Shown one piece after another: positions 1 through 8,523 of a DNA stretch of 64,000 nt. The notes beneath the pieces are model-generated. The model had not been told where the DNA came from. It saw only the letters and a list, made by a program, of their open reading frames with translations, and ran no database searches. This stretch comes from CAIYUC01 sp963682005. GTDB taxonomy: Bacteria > Bacteroidota > Bacteroidia > Bacteroidales > FEN-979. How positions within the stretch are numbered: the first letter of the stretch is position 1; each line of letters begins with the position of its first letter. Position numbers and translations under genes: made by a program. Where the stretch lies: positions 1,116,001 through 1,180,000 of the forward strand of contig OY820914.1 of assembly GCA_963682005.1 (NCBI GenBank), in the 5' to 3' direction.

Positions 1-66
1 AACCGCATGAATCGGGTTAAAGAGTCAGGAACCATTCCGATGCAGAAGGCTGAATCTGTATTTTGA
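1..66 (+). CDS. C-terminal end of an unidentified gene cut by the window edge
   Basis: Reading from base 1 gives 21 codons ending in a TGA at 64-66, with the tail GTIPMQKAESVF. There is no stop before it, so this could be the last part of a gene whose body lies outside the window. It is too short to identify. The next 360 bases have no convincing gene, which fits a gene end here. A chance open frame of this length is also possible. Confidence 0.35.
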   Translation, partial: NRMNRVKESGTIPMQKAESVF

Positions 67-427
67 GTATTTGTACAACTTGCCTCATACCGGGAAAATC
101 CTGAAGAAATTTTATCATCAAACGATACGTATCCTGACGATGTCTTGGAAAGAAACATCAGGCAAAGCAGAAACAACCACAATTTCCGATTGTTGTAAAG
201 GTTCATCATGTACGGAAATACATAACAAAATCAGATGTAAAGATAGTGTTAATATCTTTGAACGTCAGTTTGATGGAGGAATTTTTCTGAAGGGGTACAT
301 GTTTGAACCTTGCTTTCGCATGTCTGCCGGCAGATAAATCTGTGATGCCTGCCCTTCTCCACCTTGCTGGCTCGCGTTTGTAACGCGAGCCTTATATACC
401 TGGCGTCTGTGACGCATGCCATTCTTT
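67..427. other. intergenic stretch with two REP-like hairpins
   Basis: I see no believable gene in this stretch. The only open frames are low-complexity shadows. It contains two short palindromes near its right end, annotated separately, which lie just past the 3' end of the minus-strand cvpA-like gene. Confidence 0.5.
369..415. repeat. paired REP-like palindromes
   Basis: Positions 369-391 form a perfect 10-bp stem with a TGT loop (GGCTCGCGTT / AACGCGAGCC). Positions 403-415 form a second 5-bp stem with the same TGT loop (GCGTC / GACGC). Shared core and loop suggest one repeat family, possibly REP elements mobilised by a Y1 transposase elsewhere in the genome. They sit where a terminator for the leftward cvpA-mla operon would be, but there is no T tract. 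Confidence 0.45.
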
Positions 428-931
428 TTACTTTTCTCCCGGAAACCTGATCTCACTTCCGAAAAGCTTCATCAGGAGAGGGAAAAGAATGGCAACAGGT
501 TTATAAAGTACAGATTCCTCCTTCGTTTTGGGCGTAATCATTTTCTCCTTCGGATCGATGCTGTGAATAATGAAAAAAATGATGCTGGCAAGAAAAATGC
601 CTTTCAGCAGTCCGAAGATCCCGCCGAAAAGATGATTGAAAAATCCCATCCCGACAAGATCCACAAGCTTTTCAAGCCCTTTTCCAAGGAGCATCACCAG
701 GATCACAACCGCCAGGAACGTAATGATAAAAGAAAGGATCGGAAGCCATTTTTGCGAAGGTCGCAGGTGCTCGGCCACGTAGCCGCCAAGAAAGTTTGAA
801 AAATGAACGGCGATGTAGATCCCCAGCACAAGTGCCACCAGGGAAGCAAGGCTGATGATGAGCCCCTTGCGTACACCAAGTACGAGCAGCAACCCGACAA
901 AGCAGAGGATGATGATATCAAGATAGTTCAT
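428..931 (-). CDS. CvpA family membrane protein
   Basis: 167 residues, usual length for the CvpA (colicin V production) family. Four hydrophobic segments are visible: about 5-25, 28-48, 63-85 and 100-122, with the glycine-rich stretch FGGIFGLLKGIFLASI typical of the family. The N-terminus MNYLDIIILCFVGLLLVLGVRKG also fits, with a basic residue pair after the first helix. It follows the Mla ATPase gene with a 2-base gap, so it is probably co-transcribed with the two ABC genes. CvpA proteins act in the inner membrane; the molecular role is poorly defined, with links to envelope homeostasis. The C-terminal 40 residues are a soluble tail. Confidence 0.88.
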   Translation of the reverse strand: MNYLDIIILCFVGLLLVLGVRKGLIISLASLVALVLGIYIAVHFSNFLGGYVAEHLRPSQKWLPILSFIITFLAVVILVMLLGKGLEKLVDLVGMGFFNHLFGGIFGLLKGIFLASIIFFIIHSIDPKEKMITPKTKEESVLYKPVAILFPLLMKLFGSEIRFPGEK

Positions 932-933
932 CG

Positions 934-1680
934 CTATTTTTTCAGCCGGGAGGTGAGTTCTGTCCCGAATACAAAATCATTCAGCTCGACATTGCTGGTT
1001 TGAAGGATTTCATCTTTGCTCCCGGTCCACCAGAGTCTTCCTTTGTAAATGAATGCAACACTGTCGCCGATGCTCAGCACTGAATTCATATCGTGCGTAT
1101 TCACGATGGTCGTGATATTGTATTCGATCGTGATCTCTTTGATGAGGATGTCGATCACCCCGGCTGTTTGCGGATCAAGGCCTGAATTCGGCTCATCACA
1201 GAAAAGATATTTCGGGTTCATGGCAATGGCGCGGGCGATGGCCACCCTTTTCCGCATCCCCCCGCTGAGTTCTGAAGGCATCAGCCTGTTTACATTCTCA
1301 AGGTTTACACGCTGAAGGACAAAATTCACACGTTCTTTTTTCTCTTCTTCCGATTGGGTTGTAAACATATTCAACGGGAACATCACATTCTGCTCAACAT
1401 CCAGGTAATCGAACAGGGCGCCGCCCTGGAAAAGCATTCCGATTTCCTGCCGGATCGCTTTCCTCTGATGGAAATTCATCTTGGTAAAATCCCTGTTGTT
1501 ATAAAGAATTTCACCTGAGTCAACATCCACCAACCCGACCAGGGATTTCATGAAAACTGTCTTCCCTGAGCCACTCTGGCCGATCACAAGGTTTGTTTTC
1601 CCCGGATGAAAAGAAAGGGAGATATCGATCAATACATGATGATCGCCGAAATGCTTATTTACCATGCGGGCCTCGATCAT
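934..1680 (-). CDS. mlaF: Mla/Ttg2-type ABC transporter ATP-binding protein
   Basis: 248 residues with all ABC ATPase signatures: Walker A GQSGSGKT at 34-41, Q-loop Q85, signature LSGGMRKR at 138-145, Walker B ending LFCDEPNSGLDP with catalytic E163, and the switch histidine in IVNTHDMNSV. The LSGGMRKR form and DEPNSGLDP box are typical of MlaF-like ATPases. It overlaps the upstream permease gene by 4 bases (1677-1680), which implies translational coupling. With the permease it should form the inner-membrane motor of a phospholipid or lipid transport system between outer and inner membrane. No MCE-domain (MlaD) gene is in view; in Bacteroidota it is often elsewhere. High confidence for family, lower for substrate. 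Confidence 0.93.
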   Translation of the reverse strand: MIEARMVNKHFGDHHVLIDISLSFHPGKTNLVIGQSGSGKTVFMKSLVGLVDVDSGEILYNNRDFTKMNFHQRKAIRQEIGMLFQGGALFDYLDVEQNVMFPLNMFTTQSEEEKKERVNFVLQRVNLENVNRLMPSELSGGMRKRVAIARAIAMNPKYLFCDEPNSGLDPQTAGVIDILIKEITIEYNITTIVNTHDMNSVLSIGDSVAFIYKGRLWWTGSKDEILQTSNVELNDFVFGTELTSRLKK

Positions 1681-2423
1681 GTGAGAAGAATTTGTGTCAG
1701 GACCAGGTTGAACAGGATGATCAGGATGCTGCTGTACACAACGGCTTTGGTGCTGGCCTGACCGACCTGGAGGGCACCTCCTTCCGTCACATATCCGAAA
1801 AATCCCGAAACGGATGAAATGATAAATGCAAAGACCACTGTTTTTGCCAGGGCATAGAAGATCGTATACCCGTCGAATGTGATCCGGATGCCGGCAACAT
1901 AATCAGGTGTGGTCACCAGTCCGCTAAGAACCATGGCCACCCAGCCGCCAAGGATCCCCATCCACATGCTGATAACGATGAGAACGGGATTGATGAGTAC
2001 TGAAGCAACCACCTTTGGGAAGATAAGGTAATTCGCCGAATTCACCCCCATGATCTCAAGGGCATCGATCTGTTCGGTCACACGCATGGTGCCGATCTCC
2101 GAAGCAATCCTTGAACCGACTTTCCCCGCCAGGATGAGGCTGATAACCGTGGGAGAAAACTCAAGTATTACCGACTGCCTGGTCGTAAAACCCACCATCG
2201 ACAGCGGAATAAGCGGACTATCGATGTTGTAGGCCGTTTGAATCGCCACGACCGCTCCCATGAACAGGGATATGAATACAACGATCCCGAGTGAATCCAA
2301 TCCAAGGCTCTGAAATTCGTTGAAAAGCTGATGCCGGAATATGCTTCGCTTCTGAGGCCTGGCAAAAACCCGTTTCATCAGGAGCACATACCCCCCTATC
2401 GCATCGAAAAGCAACATCCTCAA
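1677..2423 (-). CDS. mlaE: MlaE-type ABC transporter permease
   Basis: 248 residues, the usual length for MlaE/DUF140 permeases. Key family features are present: the N-terminal amphipathic segment, the motif FISLFMGAVVAIQTAYN near residues 50-66, the conserved EIGTMRVTEQIDALEIMGVN (coupling helix, about 130-150) and several C-terminal membrane helices. The EIGTMRVTEQIDAL stretch is the strongest marker of the family. It is the first gene of the leftward unit permease-ATPase-CvpA. Its start lies 70 bases from the divergent lipoprotein gene. Expected role: membrane channel of a lipid transporter acting in outer-membrane lipid asymmetry. Confidence 0.93.
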   Translation of the reverse strand: MRMLLFDAIGGYVLLMKRVFARPQKRSIFRHQLFNEFQSLGLDSLGIVVFISLFMGAVVAIQTAYNIDSPLIPLSMVGFTTRQSVILEFSPTVISLILAGKVGSRIASEIGTMRVTEQIDALEIMGVNSANYLIFPKVVASVLINPVLIVISMWMGILGGWVAMVLSGLVTTPDYVAGIRITFDGYTIFYALAKTVVFAFIISSVSGFFGYVTEGGALQVGQASTKAVVYSSILIILFNLVLTQILLT

Positions 2424-2493
2424 ATATTTTTGCTAAAATAATAACAAAATGGATGCGCCGGTCGTTTTCAATATAAATACGTAAGTTTGCATT

Positions 2494-2697
2494 ATGACTT
2501 TGCACAGGCTTTTCAGTCATCTGAAATTGAAGTATCTCCGCATTCTCTTTGCGTTGCTTTTCCTGTCATTTCTGGGATCCTGCGCACAATCCGGCTACCC
2601 AAACCACAAGCAACGGACTCCTAAAAAGTGCAATTGTCCCAAATGGAGCTTCACCCCTGGGCCTGTTAACCAAGAATTCCTGGCATGCGGCCGTTGA
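2494..2697 (+). CDS. small lipoprotein upstream of SprT-like gene
   Basis: 67 residues. The N-terminus has a basic region, a hydrophobic helix (YLRILFALLFLSFLGSC) and a lipobox LGSC, so a short mature lipoprotein of about 40 residues is predicted, carrying a CNCPKW cysteine motif. It overlaps the next gene by 13 bases. A perfect -7 box TAAGTTTG lies at 2482-2489, only 5 bases before this ATG, with no matching -33 box. If it is used, the message would be nearly leaderless. I do not recognise the family, though small cysteine-bearing lipoproteins are common in Bacteroidota. Moderate confidence only. Confidence 0.5.
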   Translation: MTLHRLFSHLKLKYLRILFALLFLSFLGSCAQSGYPNHKQRTPKKCNCPKWSFTPGPVNQEFLACGR

Positions 2698-3380
2698 TCC
2701 CTTCGTTTTTTCATTCGTTCATCCCGGATCAGGCAATCGATTATATTTACAGCTGGTTCATGAGAAATGGTGTCAGCATCCGGATCAGCAGGAGCCGATC
2801 CTCAAAATACGGGGATTACCGCGCCCCTCATAGAGACCAGTCGCCCTGGATCTCCGTTAATAAAAACCTCAACAATTATGATTTTCTGATCACAATTGTT
2901 CATGAAATGGCCCATCATGAAGTATGGAAATTAAGCCAGGCCGCTATCAGTAAACCATCCTTGTTCCCTTTCAACAGGAAGAGAAGTATGCCGGTGCCCA
3001 AGCCACACGGTATCGAGTGGATGGAGCAATTCAGGCTGCTTATGATCCCGCTTCTCAATACCGGGATTTTTCCCGGGGATCTGCTTATCCTGCTAAATGA
3101 TTATTTCAATAACATCAGGAGTTCCCGGCGATTCAACCATGATCTTTCCCGGTTATTGCGGCAATACGACAGGCCCGATGGTCATGAATTCGTTGAAAAC
3201 CTCCCGTTCGATGCTGTCTTTTCCCTTCCTGACGGCCGCTCTTTTCAAAAAAAGGAAAAACTCCGGAAACGTTACCGGTGCATTTGTCTCAGCAATAACA
3301 GGATCTATTTGTTCAGTCCGCTGGCCAGAGTGAAAGGGGAATTACGAATTACGGATTACGAATTACGAGAGAAAAAATGA
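2685..3380 (+). CDS. SprT-like zinc metalloprotease domain protein
   Basis: 231 residues. The zinc-binding motif HEMAHHEV appears around residue 74, in the context FLITIVHEMAHHEVW, as in SprT-like proteins; a possible third ligand, H, occurs in KPHGIEWMEQF about 40 residues later. A weak CICLSNNRIYLF segment near the C-terminus could be the remains of the zinc-ribbon part. The function is unknown; SprT-like proteases in eukaryotes clear DNA-protein crosslinks. The final residues (ELRITDYELREKK) are translated from a tandem ATTACGAATTACGG-type repeat at about 3345-3370, so the true C-terminus may have been extended by repeat invasion. Confidence 0.75.
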   Translation: MRPLIPSFFHSFIPDQAIDYIYSWFMRNGVSIRISRSRSSKYGDYRAPHRDQSPWISVNKNLNNYDFLITIVHEMAHHEVWKLSQAAISKPSLFPFNRKRSMPVPKPHGIEWMEQFRLLMIPLLNTGIFPGDLLILLNDYFNNIRSSRRFNHDLSRLLRQYDRPDGHEFVENLPFDAVFSLPDGRSFQKKEKLRKRYRCICLSNNRIYLFSPLARVKGELRITDYELREKK

Positions 3381-3698
3381 CCTTGCCAGTACCCCATATT
3401 TTCACGAGGTTGTTTCATAAAAAATTAACCACAAAGGCGCTCAAAGTTCAACGCAAAGGAACTCAAAGGAGATGATTGATGGGCAAATTACCTTTGCGTG
3501 ACTTTGTGAAATCCTTTGTGCCCTTTGCGGTTAAACACTTTTAAGATGGCTTCATGGCAAATGAGTAATTTGAACAGAAACCAACGTGCTGACGTTTGCA
3601 TATGATCCTGATTCATAAACCGTCAATCATTATTACATTCTGAATTCTAAAATCAAAAATCTAACTTAATATTCTATTTTTGTAAAAAATTGGAGATT
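3381..3698. other. intergenic region with inverted repeat and weak promoter
   Basis: No gene is visible. It contains the inverted repeat at 3425-3534 and, just before the guanylyltransferase gene, a good -7 match TATTTTTG at 3675-3682, but no TTG at the expected -33 distance, so the promoter is only a suggestion. Confidence 0.4.
3425..3534. repeat. ACAAAGG-type imperfect inverted repeat
   Basis: The left arm begins TTAACCACAAAGGCGC and carries repeated CAAAGG words. The right arm carries repeated CCTTTG words and ends CCTTTGCGGTTAA. The arms pair imperfectly over about 45 bases. Repeats built from the words CCACAAAGG / CCTTTGTGG are frequent between genes in several bacterial phyla. Here it may serve as a transcription end for the SprT-like gene, but no clean T tract follows. 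Confidence 0.5.
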
Positions 3699-4796
3699 AT
3701 GAATAACAGCGACCATTATTTTTGTGTCATCATGGCCGGGGGGATCGGAACCCGTTTCTGGCCAATGAGCAGGACTTCTCACCCCAAGCAATTCATTGAC
3801 ATCCTGGGAACCGGGGAAACGCTCATTCAGCAAACATACGGACGATTCCGCAAGATCATCCGTAAAGAAAACATCCTGATCGTAACCAGTGAAATATATA
3901 AAGACCTTATAAAAAGACAGCTCCCTGAGATCACCGACGAGCAGATCCTTTGCGAGCCATCTCGCCGGAATACCGCCCCTTGCATTGAATATGCCAACTA
4001 CCGCATCCTTTTCCTTGATCCGGATGCCAGGATTGTTGTTGCGCCTTCTGATCACATCATCATGAAAGAAGAAATATTCCTCAGGAATATCACCACAGCC
4101 TTGGAAGCTGCCTCCGAGAACGACTGGCTGCTGACCCTTGGGATCCGCCCAAGCAGGCCCGATACCGGTTACGGATATATTCAATACATTGATGAATTGG
4201 TTTATCCGCGTGAGCAGCATCTGAAAAAAGTGAAAACATTTACCGAAAAACCTAACCTCGAACTGGCCTTAACGTTCCTCCAAAGCGGTGATTTTCTATG
4301 GAATTCCGGTATCTTTATCTGGTCCCTGAAATCCATTATGAAAGCATTTGCAGATTTCCTGCCCGAAATGGATGTTCTCTTTAAAAAAGGGATCGGCAAA
4401 TTCGGAACGCCGGAAGAAAACGCATTCCTCGATGATGCTTATACCGTTTGCAAAAGCATTTCGATTGATTACGGGATCATGGAAAAAGCGAACAATGTAT
4501 ATGTTCTGGCCTCTGATTTTGGTTGGTCAGACCTCGGAACCTGGGGCTCTCTTTACGAAAATCGGCCCAAGGATGAGAACGGAAATACAGTCGTAGGAAA
4601 AAACGTTTTTTTGTATGATACAGCGAAATGCATCATAAATATGCCTACTGATAAAGTCGTTGTACTGGAAGGACTTACCGATTATATCGTCGTGGAATCG
4701 GATAATGTGCTCCTTGTATGCCGGAAGACGGATGAACAACTGATTCGTCAATATGTTAATGATGTACGCCTTGAAAAGGGCGAAAAATATGTATAG
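3699..4796 (+). CDS. manC: mannose-1-phosphate guanylyltransferase
   Basis: About 365 residues; makes GDP-mannose from mannose-1-phosphate and GTP for glycans and O-antigen-like polymers. The nucleotide-binding signature GGIGTRFWPMSR is near the N-terminus, followed by LIVTSE, EPSRRNTAPCI, APSDHII, the sugar-phosphate motif FTEKP and FGWSDLGTW. All are diagnostic for type II GDP-mannose pyrophosphorylases. It is the short, monofunctional form without a C-terminal phosphomannose isomerase domain. I chose the ATG at 3699: an in-frame TTG lies 9 bases upstream, but GGAG at 3692-3695 precedes the ATG closely. The next gene follows after 25 bases. Confidence 0.93.
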   Translation: MNNSDHYFCVIMAGGIGTRFWPMSRTSHPKQFIDILGTGETLIQQTYGRFRKIIRKENILIVTSEIYKDLIKRQLPEITDEQILCEPSRRNTAPCIEYANYRILFLDPDARIVVAPSDHIIMKEEIFLRNITTALEAASENDWLLTLGIRPSRPDTGYGYIQYIDELVYPREQHLKKVKTFTEKPNLELALTFLQSGDFLWNSGIFIWSLKSIMKAFADFLPEMDVLFKKGIGKFGTPEENAFLDDAYTVCKSISIDYGIMEKANNVYVLASDFGWSDLGTWGSLYENRPKDENGNTVVGKNVFLYDTAKCIINMPTDKVVVLEGLTDYIVVESDNVLLVCRKTDEQLIRQYVNDVRLEKGEKYV

Positions 4797-4821
4797 CTGT
4801 TGTTTTTCTTAAAGGTTGCGG

Positions 4822-7605
4822 ATGGAACAAACATTTGACTCTGATCTGAATGAAAAAGTAGCCGGTTCTCCGGAAGAAGCCCTTGCAGGAGTCTTCCAGG
4901 ATTTGAGCGAACGCAGGTTCGTCGAGAAGAACCGGCTTATGCAACTGGAACTCTCAATTAAGCTCGGAAAATCCCAGGATCTTAAGGAAGCATTCAACAC
5001 CCTCCTCGACGCAGTCTCGCAAATTGACGGGATTGATTGCGGCGGCGTTTATCTTTATAACAAAGAAAAACAATGCCTGGATCTTCTTGTACACCGCTGC
5101 ATCAGCCGCGAATTCATCCGGATGTCGGGACACTATCCAGGCGATGCACCGATAACGAAAACGGTCCTGGATGGCTTCCCCGTTTACAGGAATTCGGAGG
5201 AGATCAGGTCGAGAAATATCGCGGAAGATATAAAAGAAGGTCTGCAGGCAATTGCCATCCTCCCCATTAAATACAAAAATGAAGTCATCGGATCCCTCAA
5301 TCTTGCCTCCAAACGACAGGATGAATTCCCAAATGGGATCAGGGTCATCCTTGAAACGATCATTTTCAACACCGCTGCTGCAATTGCAAGGATCCAATCC
5401 GAAATTATCCTCAACCAGAATAAGAACGACCTCCACCTGCTTTTTAATTCGGTGACCGATTTCATCTTCATTTTTGGTCATGATACCAGGATCGTACAAA
5501 CAAACAAAGCCGTTCTCGACCGGCTAGGATTTACCCGGGATGAAATCAGGTCGATGACTATTTACGACGTTCATCCTGAATCTGAACATGACCTGGTTAA
5601 AAAGACACTGGAAGACCTGATCATTGAAAAAACAGATCGCTGTTATCTTCCGCTGCAGACAAAGAATGGCAGGTTGATACCGGTTGAAACGAAAATTACC
5701 CGTGGTGTCTGGGAAAACCAGGAAGCGCTTTTTGGCGTCTCCAGGGATATTTCGGAAAGGGTAAAGGCTGAGGAAGCGCTGAACCGGAGCGAAGAACGGT
5801 TTCGGAGGATCTTCGAGGCAAGTCCGATCGGGATCGTAACCGCTTCAACGGATTTCCTCTTCCTTCAGACCAATGATGCCTTTTGCAGAATGACCGGTTA
5901 TTCTGCAAAAGAACTGTCATCCCTTACGTTCAGAGACATCACACATCCGGATCACCTGGCCGGTGATTTGCTGAATGTCGAAAAGCTGATCAGGGGAGAA
6001 ATCCCCTTTTACCGTACCGAGAAACGATACCTCAGAAAAAACGGGGAAGTTTATTGGGGACTTGTGATCGTCAGTGCAATCCGTAATACCGCCGGCAAGA
6101 TCATTCATATGCTCGCGCTGGTCGAAAATATCAACGATACCAAGCTTGCGGAAAAGGAGATCGAGAAGTGGAAGAACCACTATGAGGTGGTCACAGCCAT
6201 GTCCGGACAGGCTGTTTACGATTACAGGCTGGATACCGGGGTCATATACTGGGGGGGGAAAACCACGAAAGTACTTGGATACTCAAGTGATGAGATCGGG
6301 CATATCGACAAGTGGACGGAACTGATCCACCCCGATGAAAAAGAAAAGGTTAGGGAGATTCTTGATGACCAGATAAAAAATCAAACGATCCTTGACGTAA
6401 AATATCGCTTCCGTCACAAGGATGGCCGGTATCTCTATGTTCATGACAAGGCAGCCCTCGTCATGGATGCCGGCAATAATCCGGTTTCACTTGTCGGAAT
6501 GATGCAGGATATAACCGATATGGTCCTGACGCAAAAAGAGCTTGAGGAAAAAGAGCAACAGTACAGAAAGTTGTTTGAACTCTCTCCCAGTGGTATTTCC
6601 CTGCAGGATCTTGACGGGAACATCATGGACATGAATGATGCTTTCTGCAGGATGAATGGGTTCTCAAAAGAGGAATTGACCGGAAAGAACGTGAGGATGC
6701 TGGTACCGAACGGAAAGCATTATCATGATGTTTCGACAAATATTTCGAAGATCCTTTCAGGGAAGACCCTTGAGCACGAAGTTGTAAATGTAAGTAAATC
6801 AGGGAAGCTTCTCCATATTGAACTGCGGGATACATTGATCCGGCTGCCGGATGGCCGCCAGGGAATCCTTACCGTTTCAAACAACATCACGGAGCGGAAA
6901 CATGTGGAAGACACCCTGAAAGAGTCCAGGGAACAGTTAAAGGTGTTTGCCGACCACCTGCAGACTGTGCGCGAAGAAGAGCGGGTGGAAATTGCCAGGG
7001 AACTGCATGATAACCTGGGCCAGAACCTGTCCGCCATCAAGATGGATATATGCATGCTAATCAAGAAGCTTTCAGAAATGGAAGGGTCGGACAAGGCCGT
7101 AGAGGCATTCGCACAAGCACGTAGTATGACACCCATGATCGATCAGACCATCGATATGGTTCGAAAAATATCAGGTGAACTCCGGCCTCAGCTGCTTGAA
7201 GAGCTCGGGTTGATCCCCGCCATCGAACGTTACCTGGAAGAATTCCAGAACCGCAGCGGGATCTCATGCAAACTCTCACTGAACGTCAAAACGGTCAAGG
7301 TAGACAGAACACATGCCGTAGGAATTTTCCGTATTATCCAGGAAGCACTGACAAATGTAATGCGTCATGCAAAAGCTACCTCGATCAGCATCAGGATCAC
7401 GAAGAACAAGGAATCATTCATCCTCGAGATCGAAGACAATGGGATCGGCATCAAAACGAATAAGATCAACAACATCAAATCCATCGGCATCCTGGGTATG
7501 AGGGAACGGGCCATGCTGATCGGCGGAGAACTTTCGATCACCTCAAAACGGGGATCCGGAACAATGATTACCTTAGCAATTCCTTTTAAAGCAATTCGTA
7601 AATGA
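4822..7605 (+). CDS. GAF / multi-PAS sensor histidine kinase (HisKA_3 type)
   Basis: 927 residues. Order: GAF-like domain (about 35-195, with GGVYLYNKEKQCLDLL and GSLNLASK), then four PAS/PAC units (about 205-320, 325-445, 455-575, 580-700), then the NarL-type dimerisation/phosphoacceptor region ERVEIARELHDNLGQNLSAI with H729, then the ATPase domain (EALTNVMRHA about 840; DNGIGIKT about 871). No membrane segment is seen, so it is a cytoplasmic sensor of small molecules or redox state. I prefer the ATG at 4822 over the TTG at 4816. Its stop overlaps the start of the receiver gene by 4 bases, so the two are coupled partners. Ligands cannot be inferred. Confidence 0.93.
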   Translation: MEQTFDSDLNEKVAGSPEEALAGVFQDLSERRFVEKNRLMQLELSIKLGKSQDLKEAFNTLLDAVSQIDGIDCGGVYLYNKEKQCLDLLVHRCISREFIRMSGHYPGDAPITKTVLDGFPVYRNSEEIRSRNIAEDIKEGLQAIAILPIKYKNEVIGSLNLASKRQDEFPNGIRVILETIIFNTAAAIARIQSEIILNQNKNDLHLLFNSVTDFIFIFGHDTRIVQTNKAVLDRLGFTRDEIRSMTIYDVHPESEHDLVKKTLEDLIIEKTDRCYLPLQTKNGRLIPVETKITRGVWENQEALFGVSRDISERVKAEEALNRSEERFRRIFEASPIGIVTASTDFLFLQTNDAFCRMTGYSAKELSSLTFRDITHPDHLAGDLLNVEKLIRGEIPFYRTEKRYLRKNGEVYWGLVIVSAIRNTAGKIIHMLALVENINDTKLAEKEIEKWKNHYEVVTAMSGQAVYDYRLDTGVIYWGGKTTKVLGYSSDEIGHIDKWTELIHPDEKEKVREILDDQIKNQTILDVKYRFRHKDGRYLYVHDKAALVMDAGNNPVSLVGMMQDITDMVLTQKELEEKEQQYRKLFELSPSGISLQDLDGNIMDMNDAFCRMNGFSKEELTGKNVRMLVPNGKHYHDVSTNISKILSGKTLEHEVVNVSKSGKLLHIELRDTLIRLPDGRQGILTVSNNITERKHVEDTLKESREQLKVFADHLQTVREEERVEIARELHDNLGQNLSAIKMDICMLIKKLSEMEGSDKAVEAFAQARSMTPMIDQTIDMVRKISGELRPQLLEELGLIPAIERYLEEFQNRSGISCKLSLNVKTVKVDRTHAVGIFRIIQEALTNVMRHAKATSISIRITKNKESFILEIEDNGIGIKTNKINNIKSIGILGMRERAMLIGGELSITSKRGSGTMITLAIPFKAIRK

Positions 7606-7964
7606 TCCGGATCCTTATCGCAGATGATCATGCCATAATCCGGGACCGGATCAGGCAGATCCTTGGGTATGAAAATGACATGACTGTAATATGTGAATCA
7701 GTCACAGGGAAAGAAGCCCTGGAATGCATCATGAAACACGATATTGATTTTGTATTGCTGGATTTTTACCTGCCTGATATGAATGCATTGCAGATCATCC
7801 CAAGGATCAGGAAGGTAAAAAAGGATGTCCCTGTGGTGATCCTGAGTTCACTTGCCGAAGAGCTTTATATCCGGAAGTCGATCGAGGCCGGGGCCAACGG
7901 ATTTATCTCCAAAGATCAGGCATGCGAGATCCTGGTCCCCACGATACGGAAGTTTTATAATTGA
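7602..7964 (+). CDS. receiver-only response regulator
   Basis: 120 residues, one complete REC domain: acidic pair D8-D9, phosphoacceptor D54 (VLLDFYLPD), LSS at 81-83 and K104 (GFISKDQ). The sequence is most like NarL/FixJ receivers, which normally continue into a LuxR-type HTH and reach about 210 residues. Here translation stops after RKFYN, and no HTH is encoded in any frame before the convergent gene at 7997. It overlaps the kinase gene by 4 bases, so it is the natural phosphorylation partner. It is either a genuine single-domain regulator or a truncated NarL-type one. Confidence 0.9.
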   Translation: MIRILIADDHAIIRDRIRQILGYENDMTVICESVTGKEALECIMKHDIDFVLLDFYLPDMNALQIIPRIRKVKKDVPVVILSSLAEELYIRKSIEAGANGFISKDQACEILVPTIRKFYN

Positions 7965-7996
7965 ACCCACCAATAATTATGCCCGTGAACAGGCGG

Positions 7997-8311
7997 TTAA
8001 TTGTTCGGGGCGCCGTTATCAATCCAGCAAACTACATTATTTTTCTGCGTGGCCGATAAAGAACTGTTCTTCGGCATACTCCCGTCGACAATACTCGCCC
8101 TGATCGCGGATTTATCCGCTGTAATCCCTGAATAGGTTGAATAGTTGGAATGACACCCCACACATGAACCCTGGATCACCGGCTGGGCATCCGTTTTAAA
8201 TGATTTTGCAGGACCGCTGCAGTCTGGTGTATAACTCGGGCTGCTGGAACTCTTGCTGCATGCTCCCAGAAAGGCTGAGAAAACAATCAAACCCAGCATT
8301 AGCTTTTTCAT
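7997..8311 (-). CDS. cytochrome c-like lipoprotein with one CxxCH motif
   Basis: 104 residues from the start I prefer at 8311, chosen because MKKLMLGLIVFSAFLGAC gives a clean lipoprotein signal with lipobox LGAC; starts at 8314 and 8335 are also in frame. After a serine-rich linker the protein carries CVGCH, one haem c attachment site, and a later MPKNSS that could supply the methionine ligand. The end VVCWIDNGAPNN resembles the closing helix of the haem-binding domains seen in Bacteroidota surface lipoproteins. Likely a membrane-anchored monohaem electron carrier. It is convergent with the receiver gene. Confidence 0.75.
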   Translation of the reverse strand: MKKLMLGLIVFSAFLGACSKSSSSPSYTPDCSGPAKSFKTDAQPVIQGSCVGCHSNYSTYSGITADKSAIRASIVDGSMPKNSSLSATQKNNVVCWIDNGAPNN

Positions 8312-8523
8312 CATCACAGATTTATTTAAAACCATAACCTTAGATAAAACGCTGGCTTTATATTAAAAGTACTATATGTCGATTATTTTATGTATTTCTC
8401 ATTTCAGACCACATTTACGGAAAAACCGCGTTGAATCATGTAACTTATTTGTACAGGGATGTAACACGAAAAACGATAAGAGGGCGGATCTTTGCAAAAT
8501 TAACTTTTACAAAAACCGAAGCC

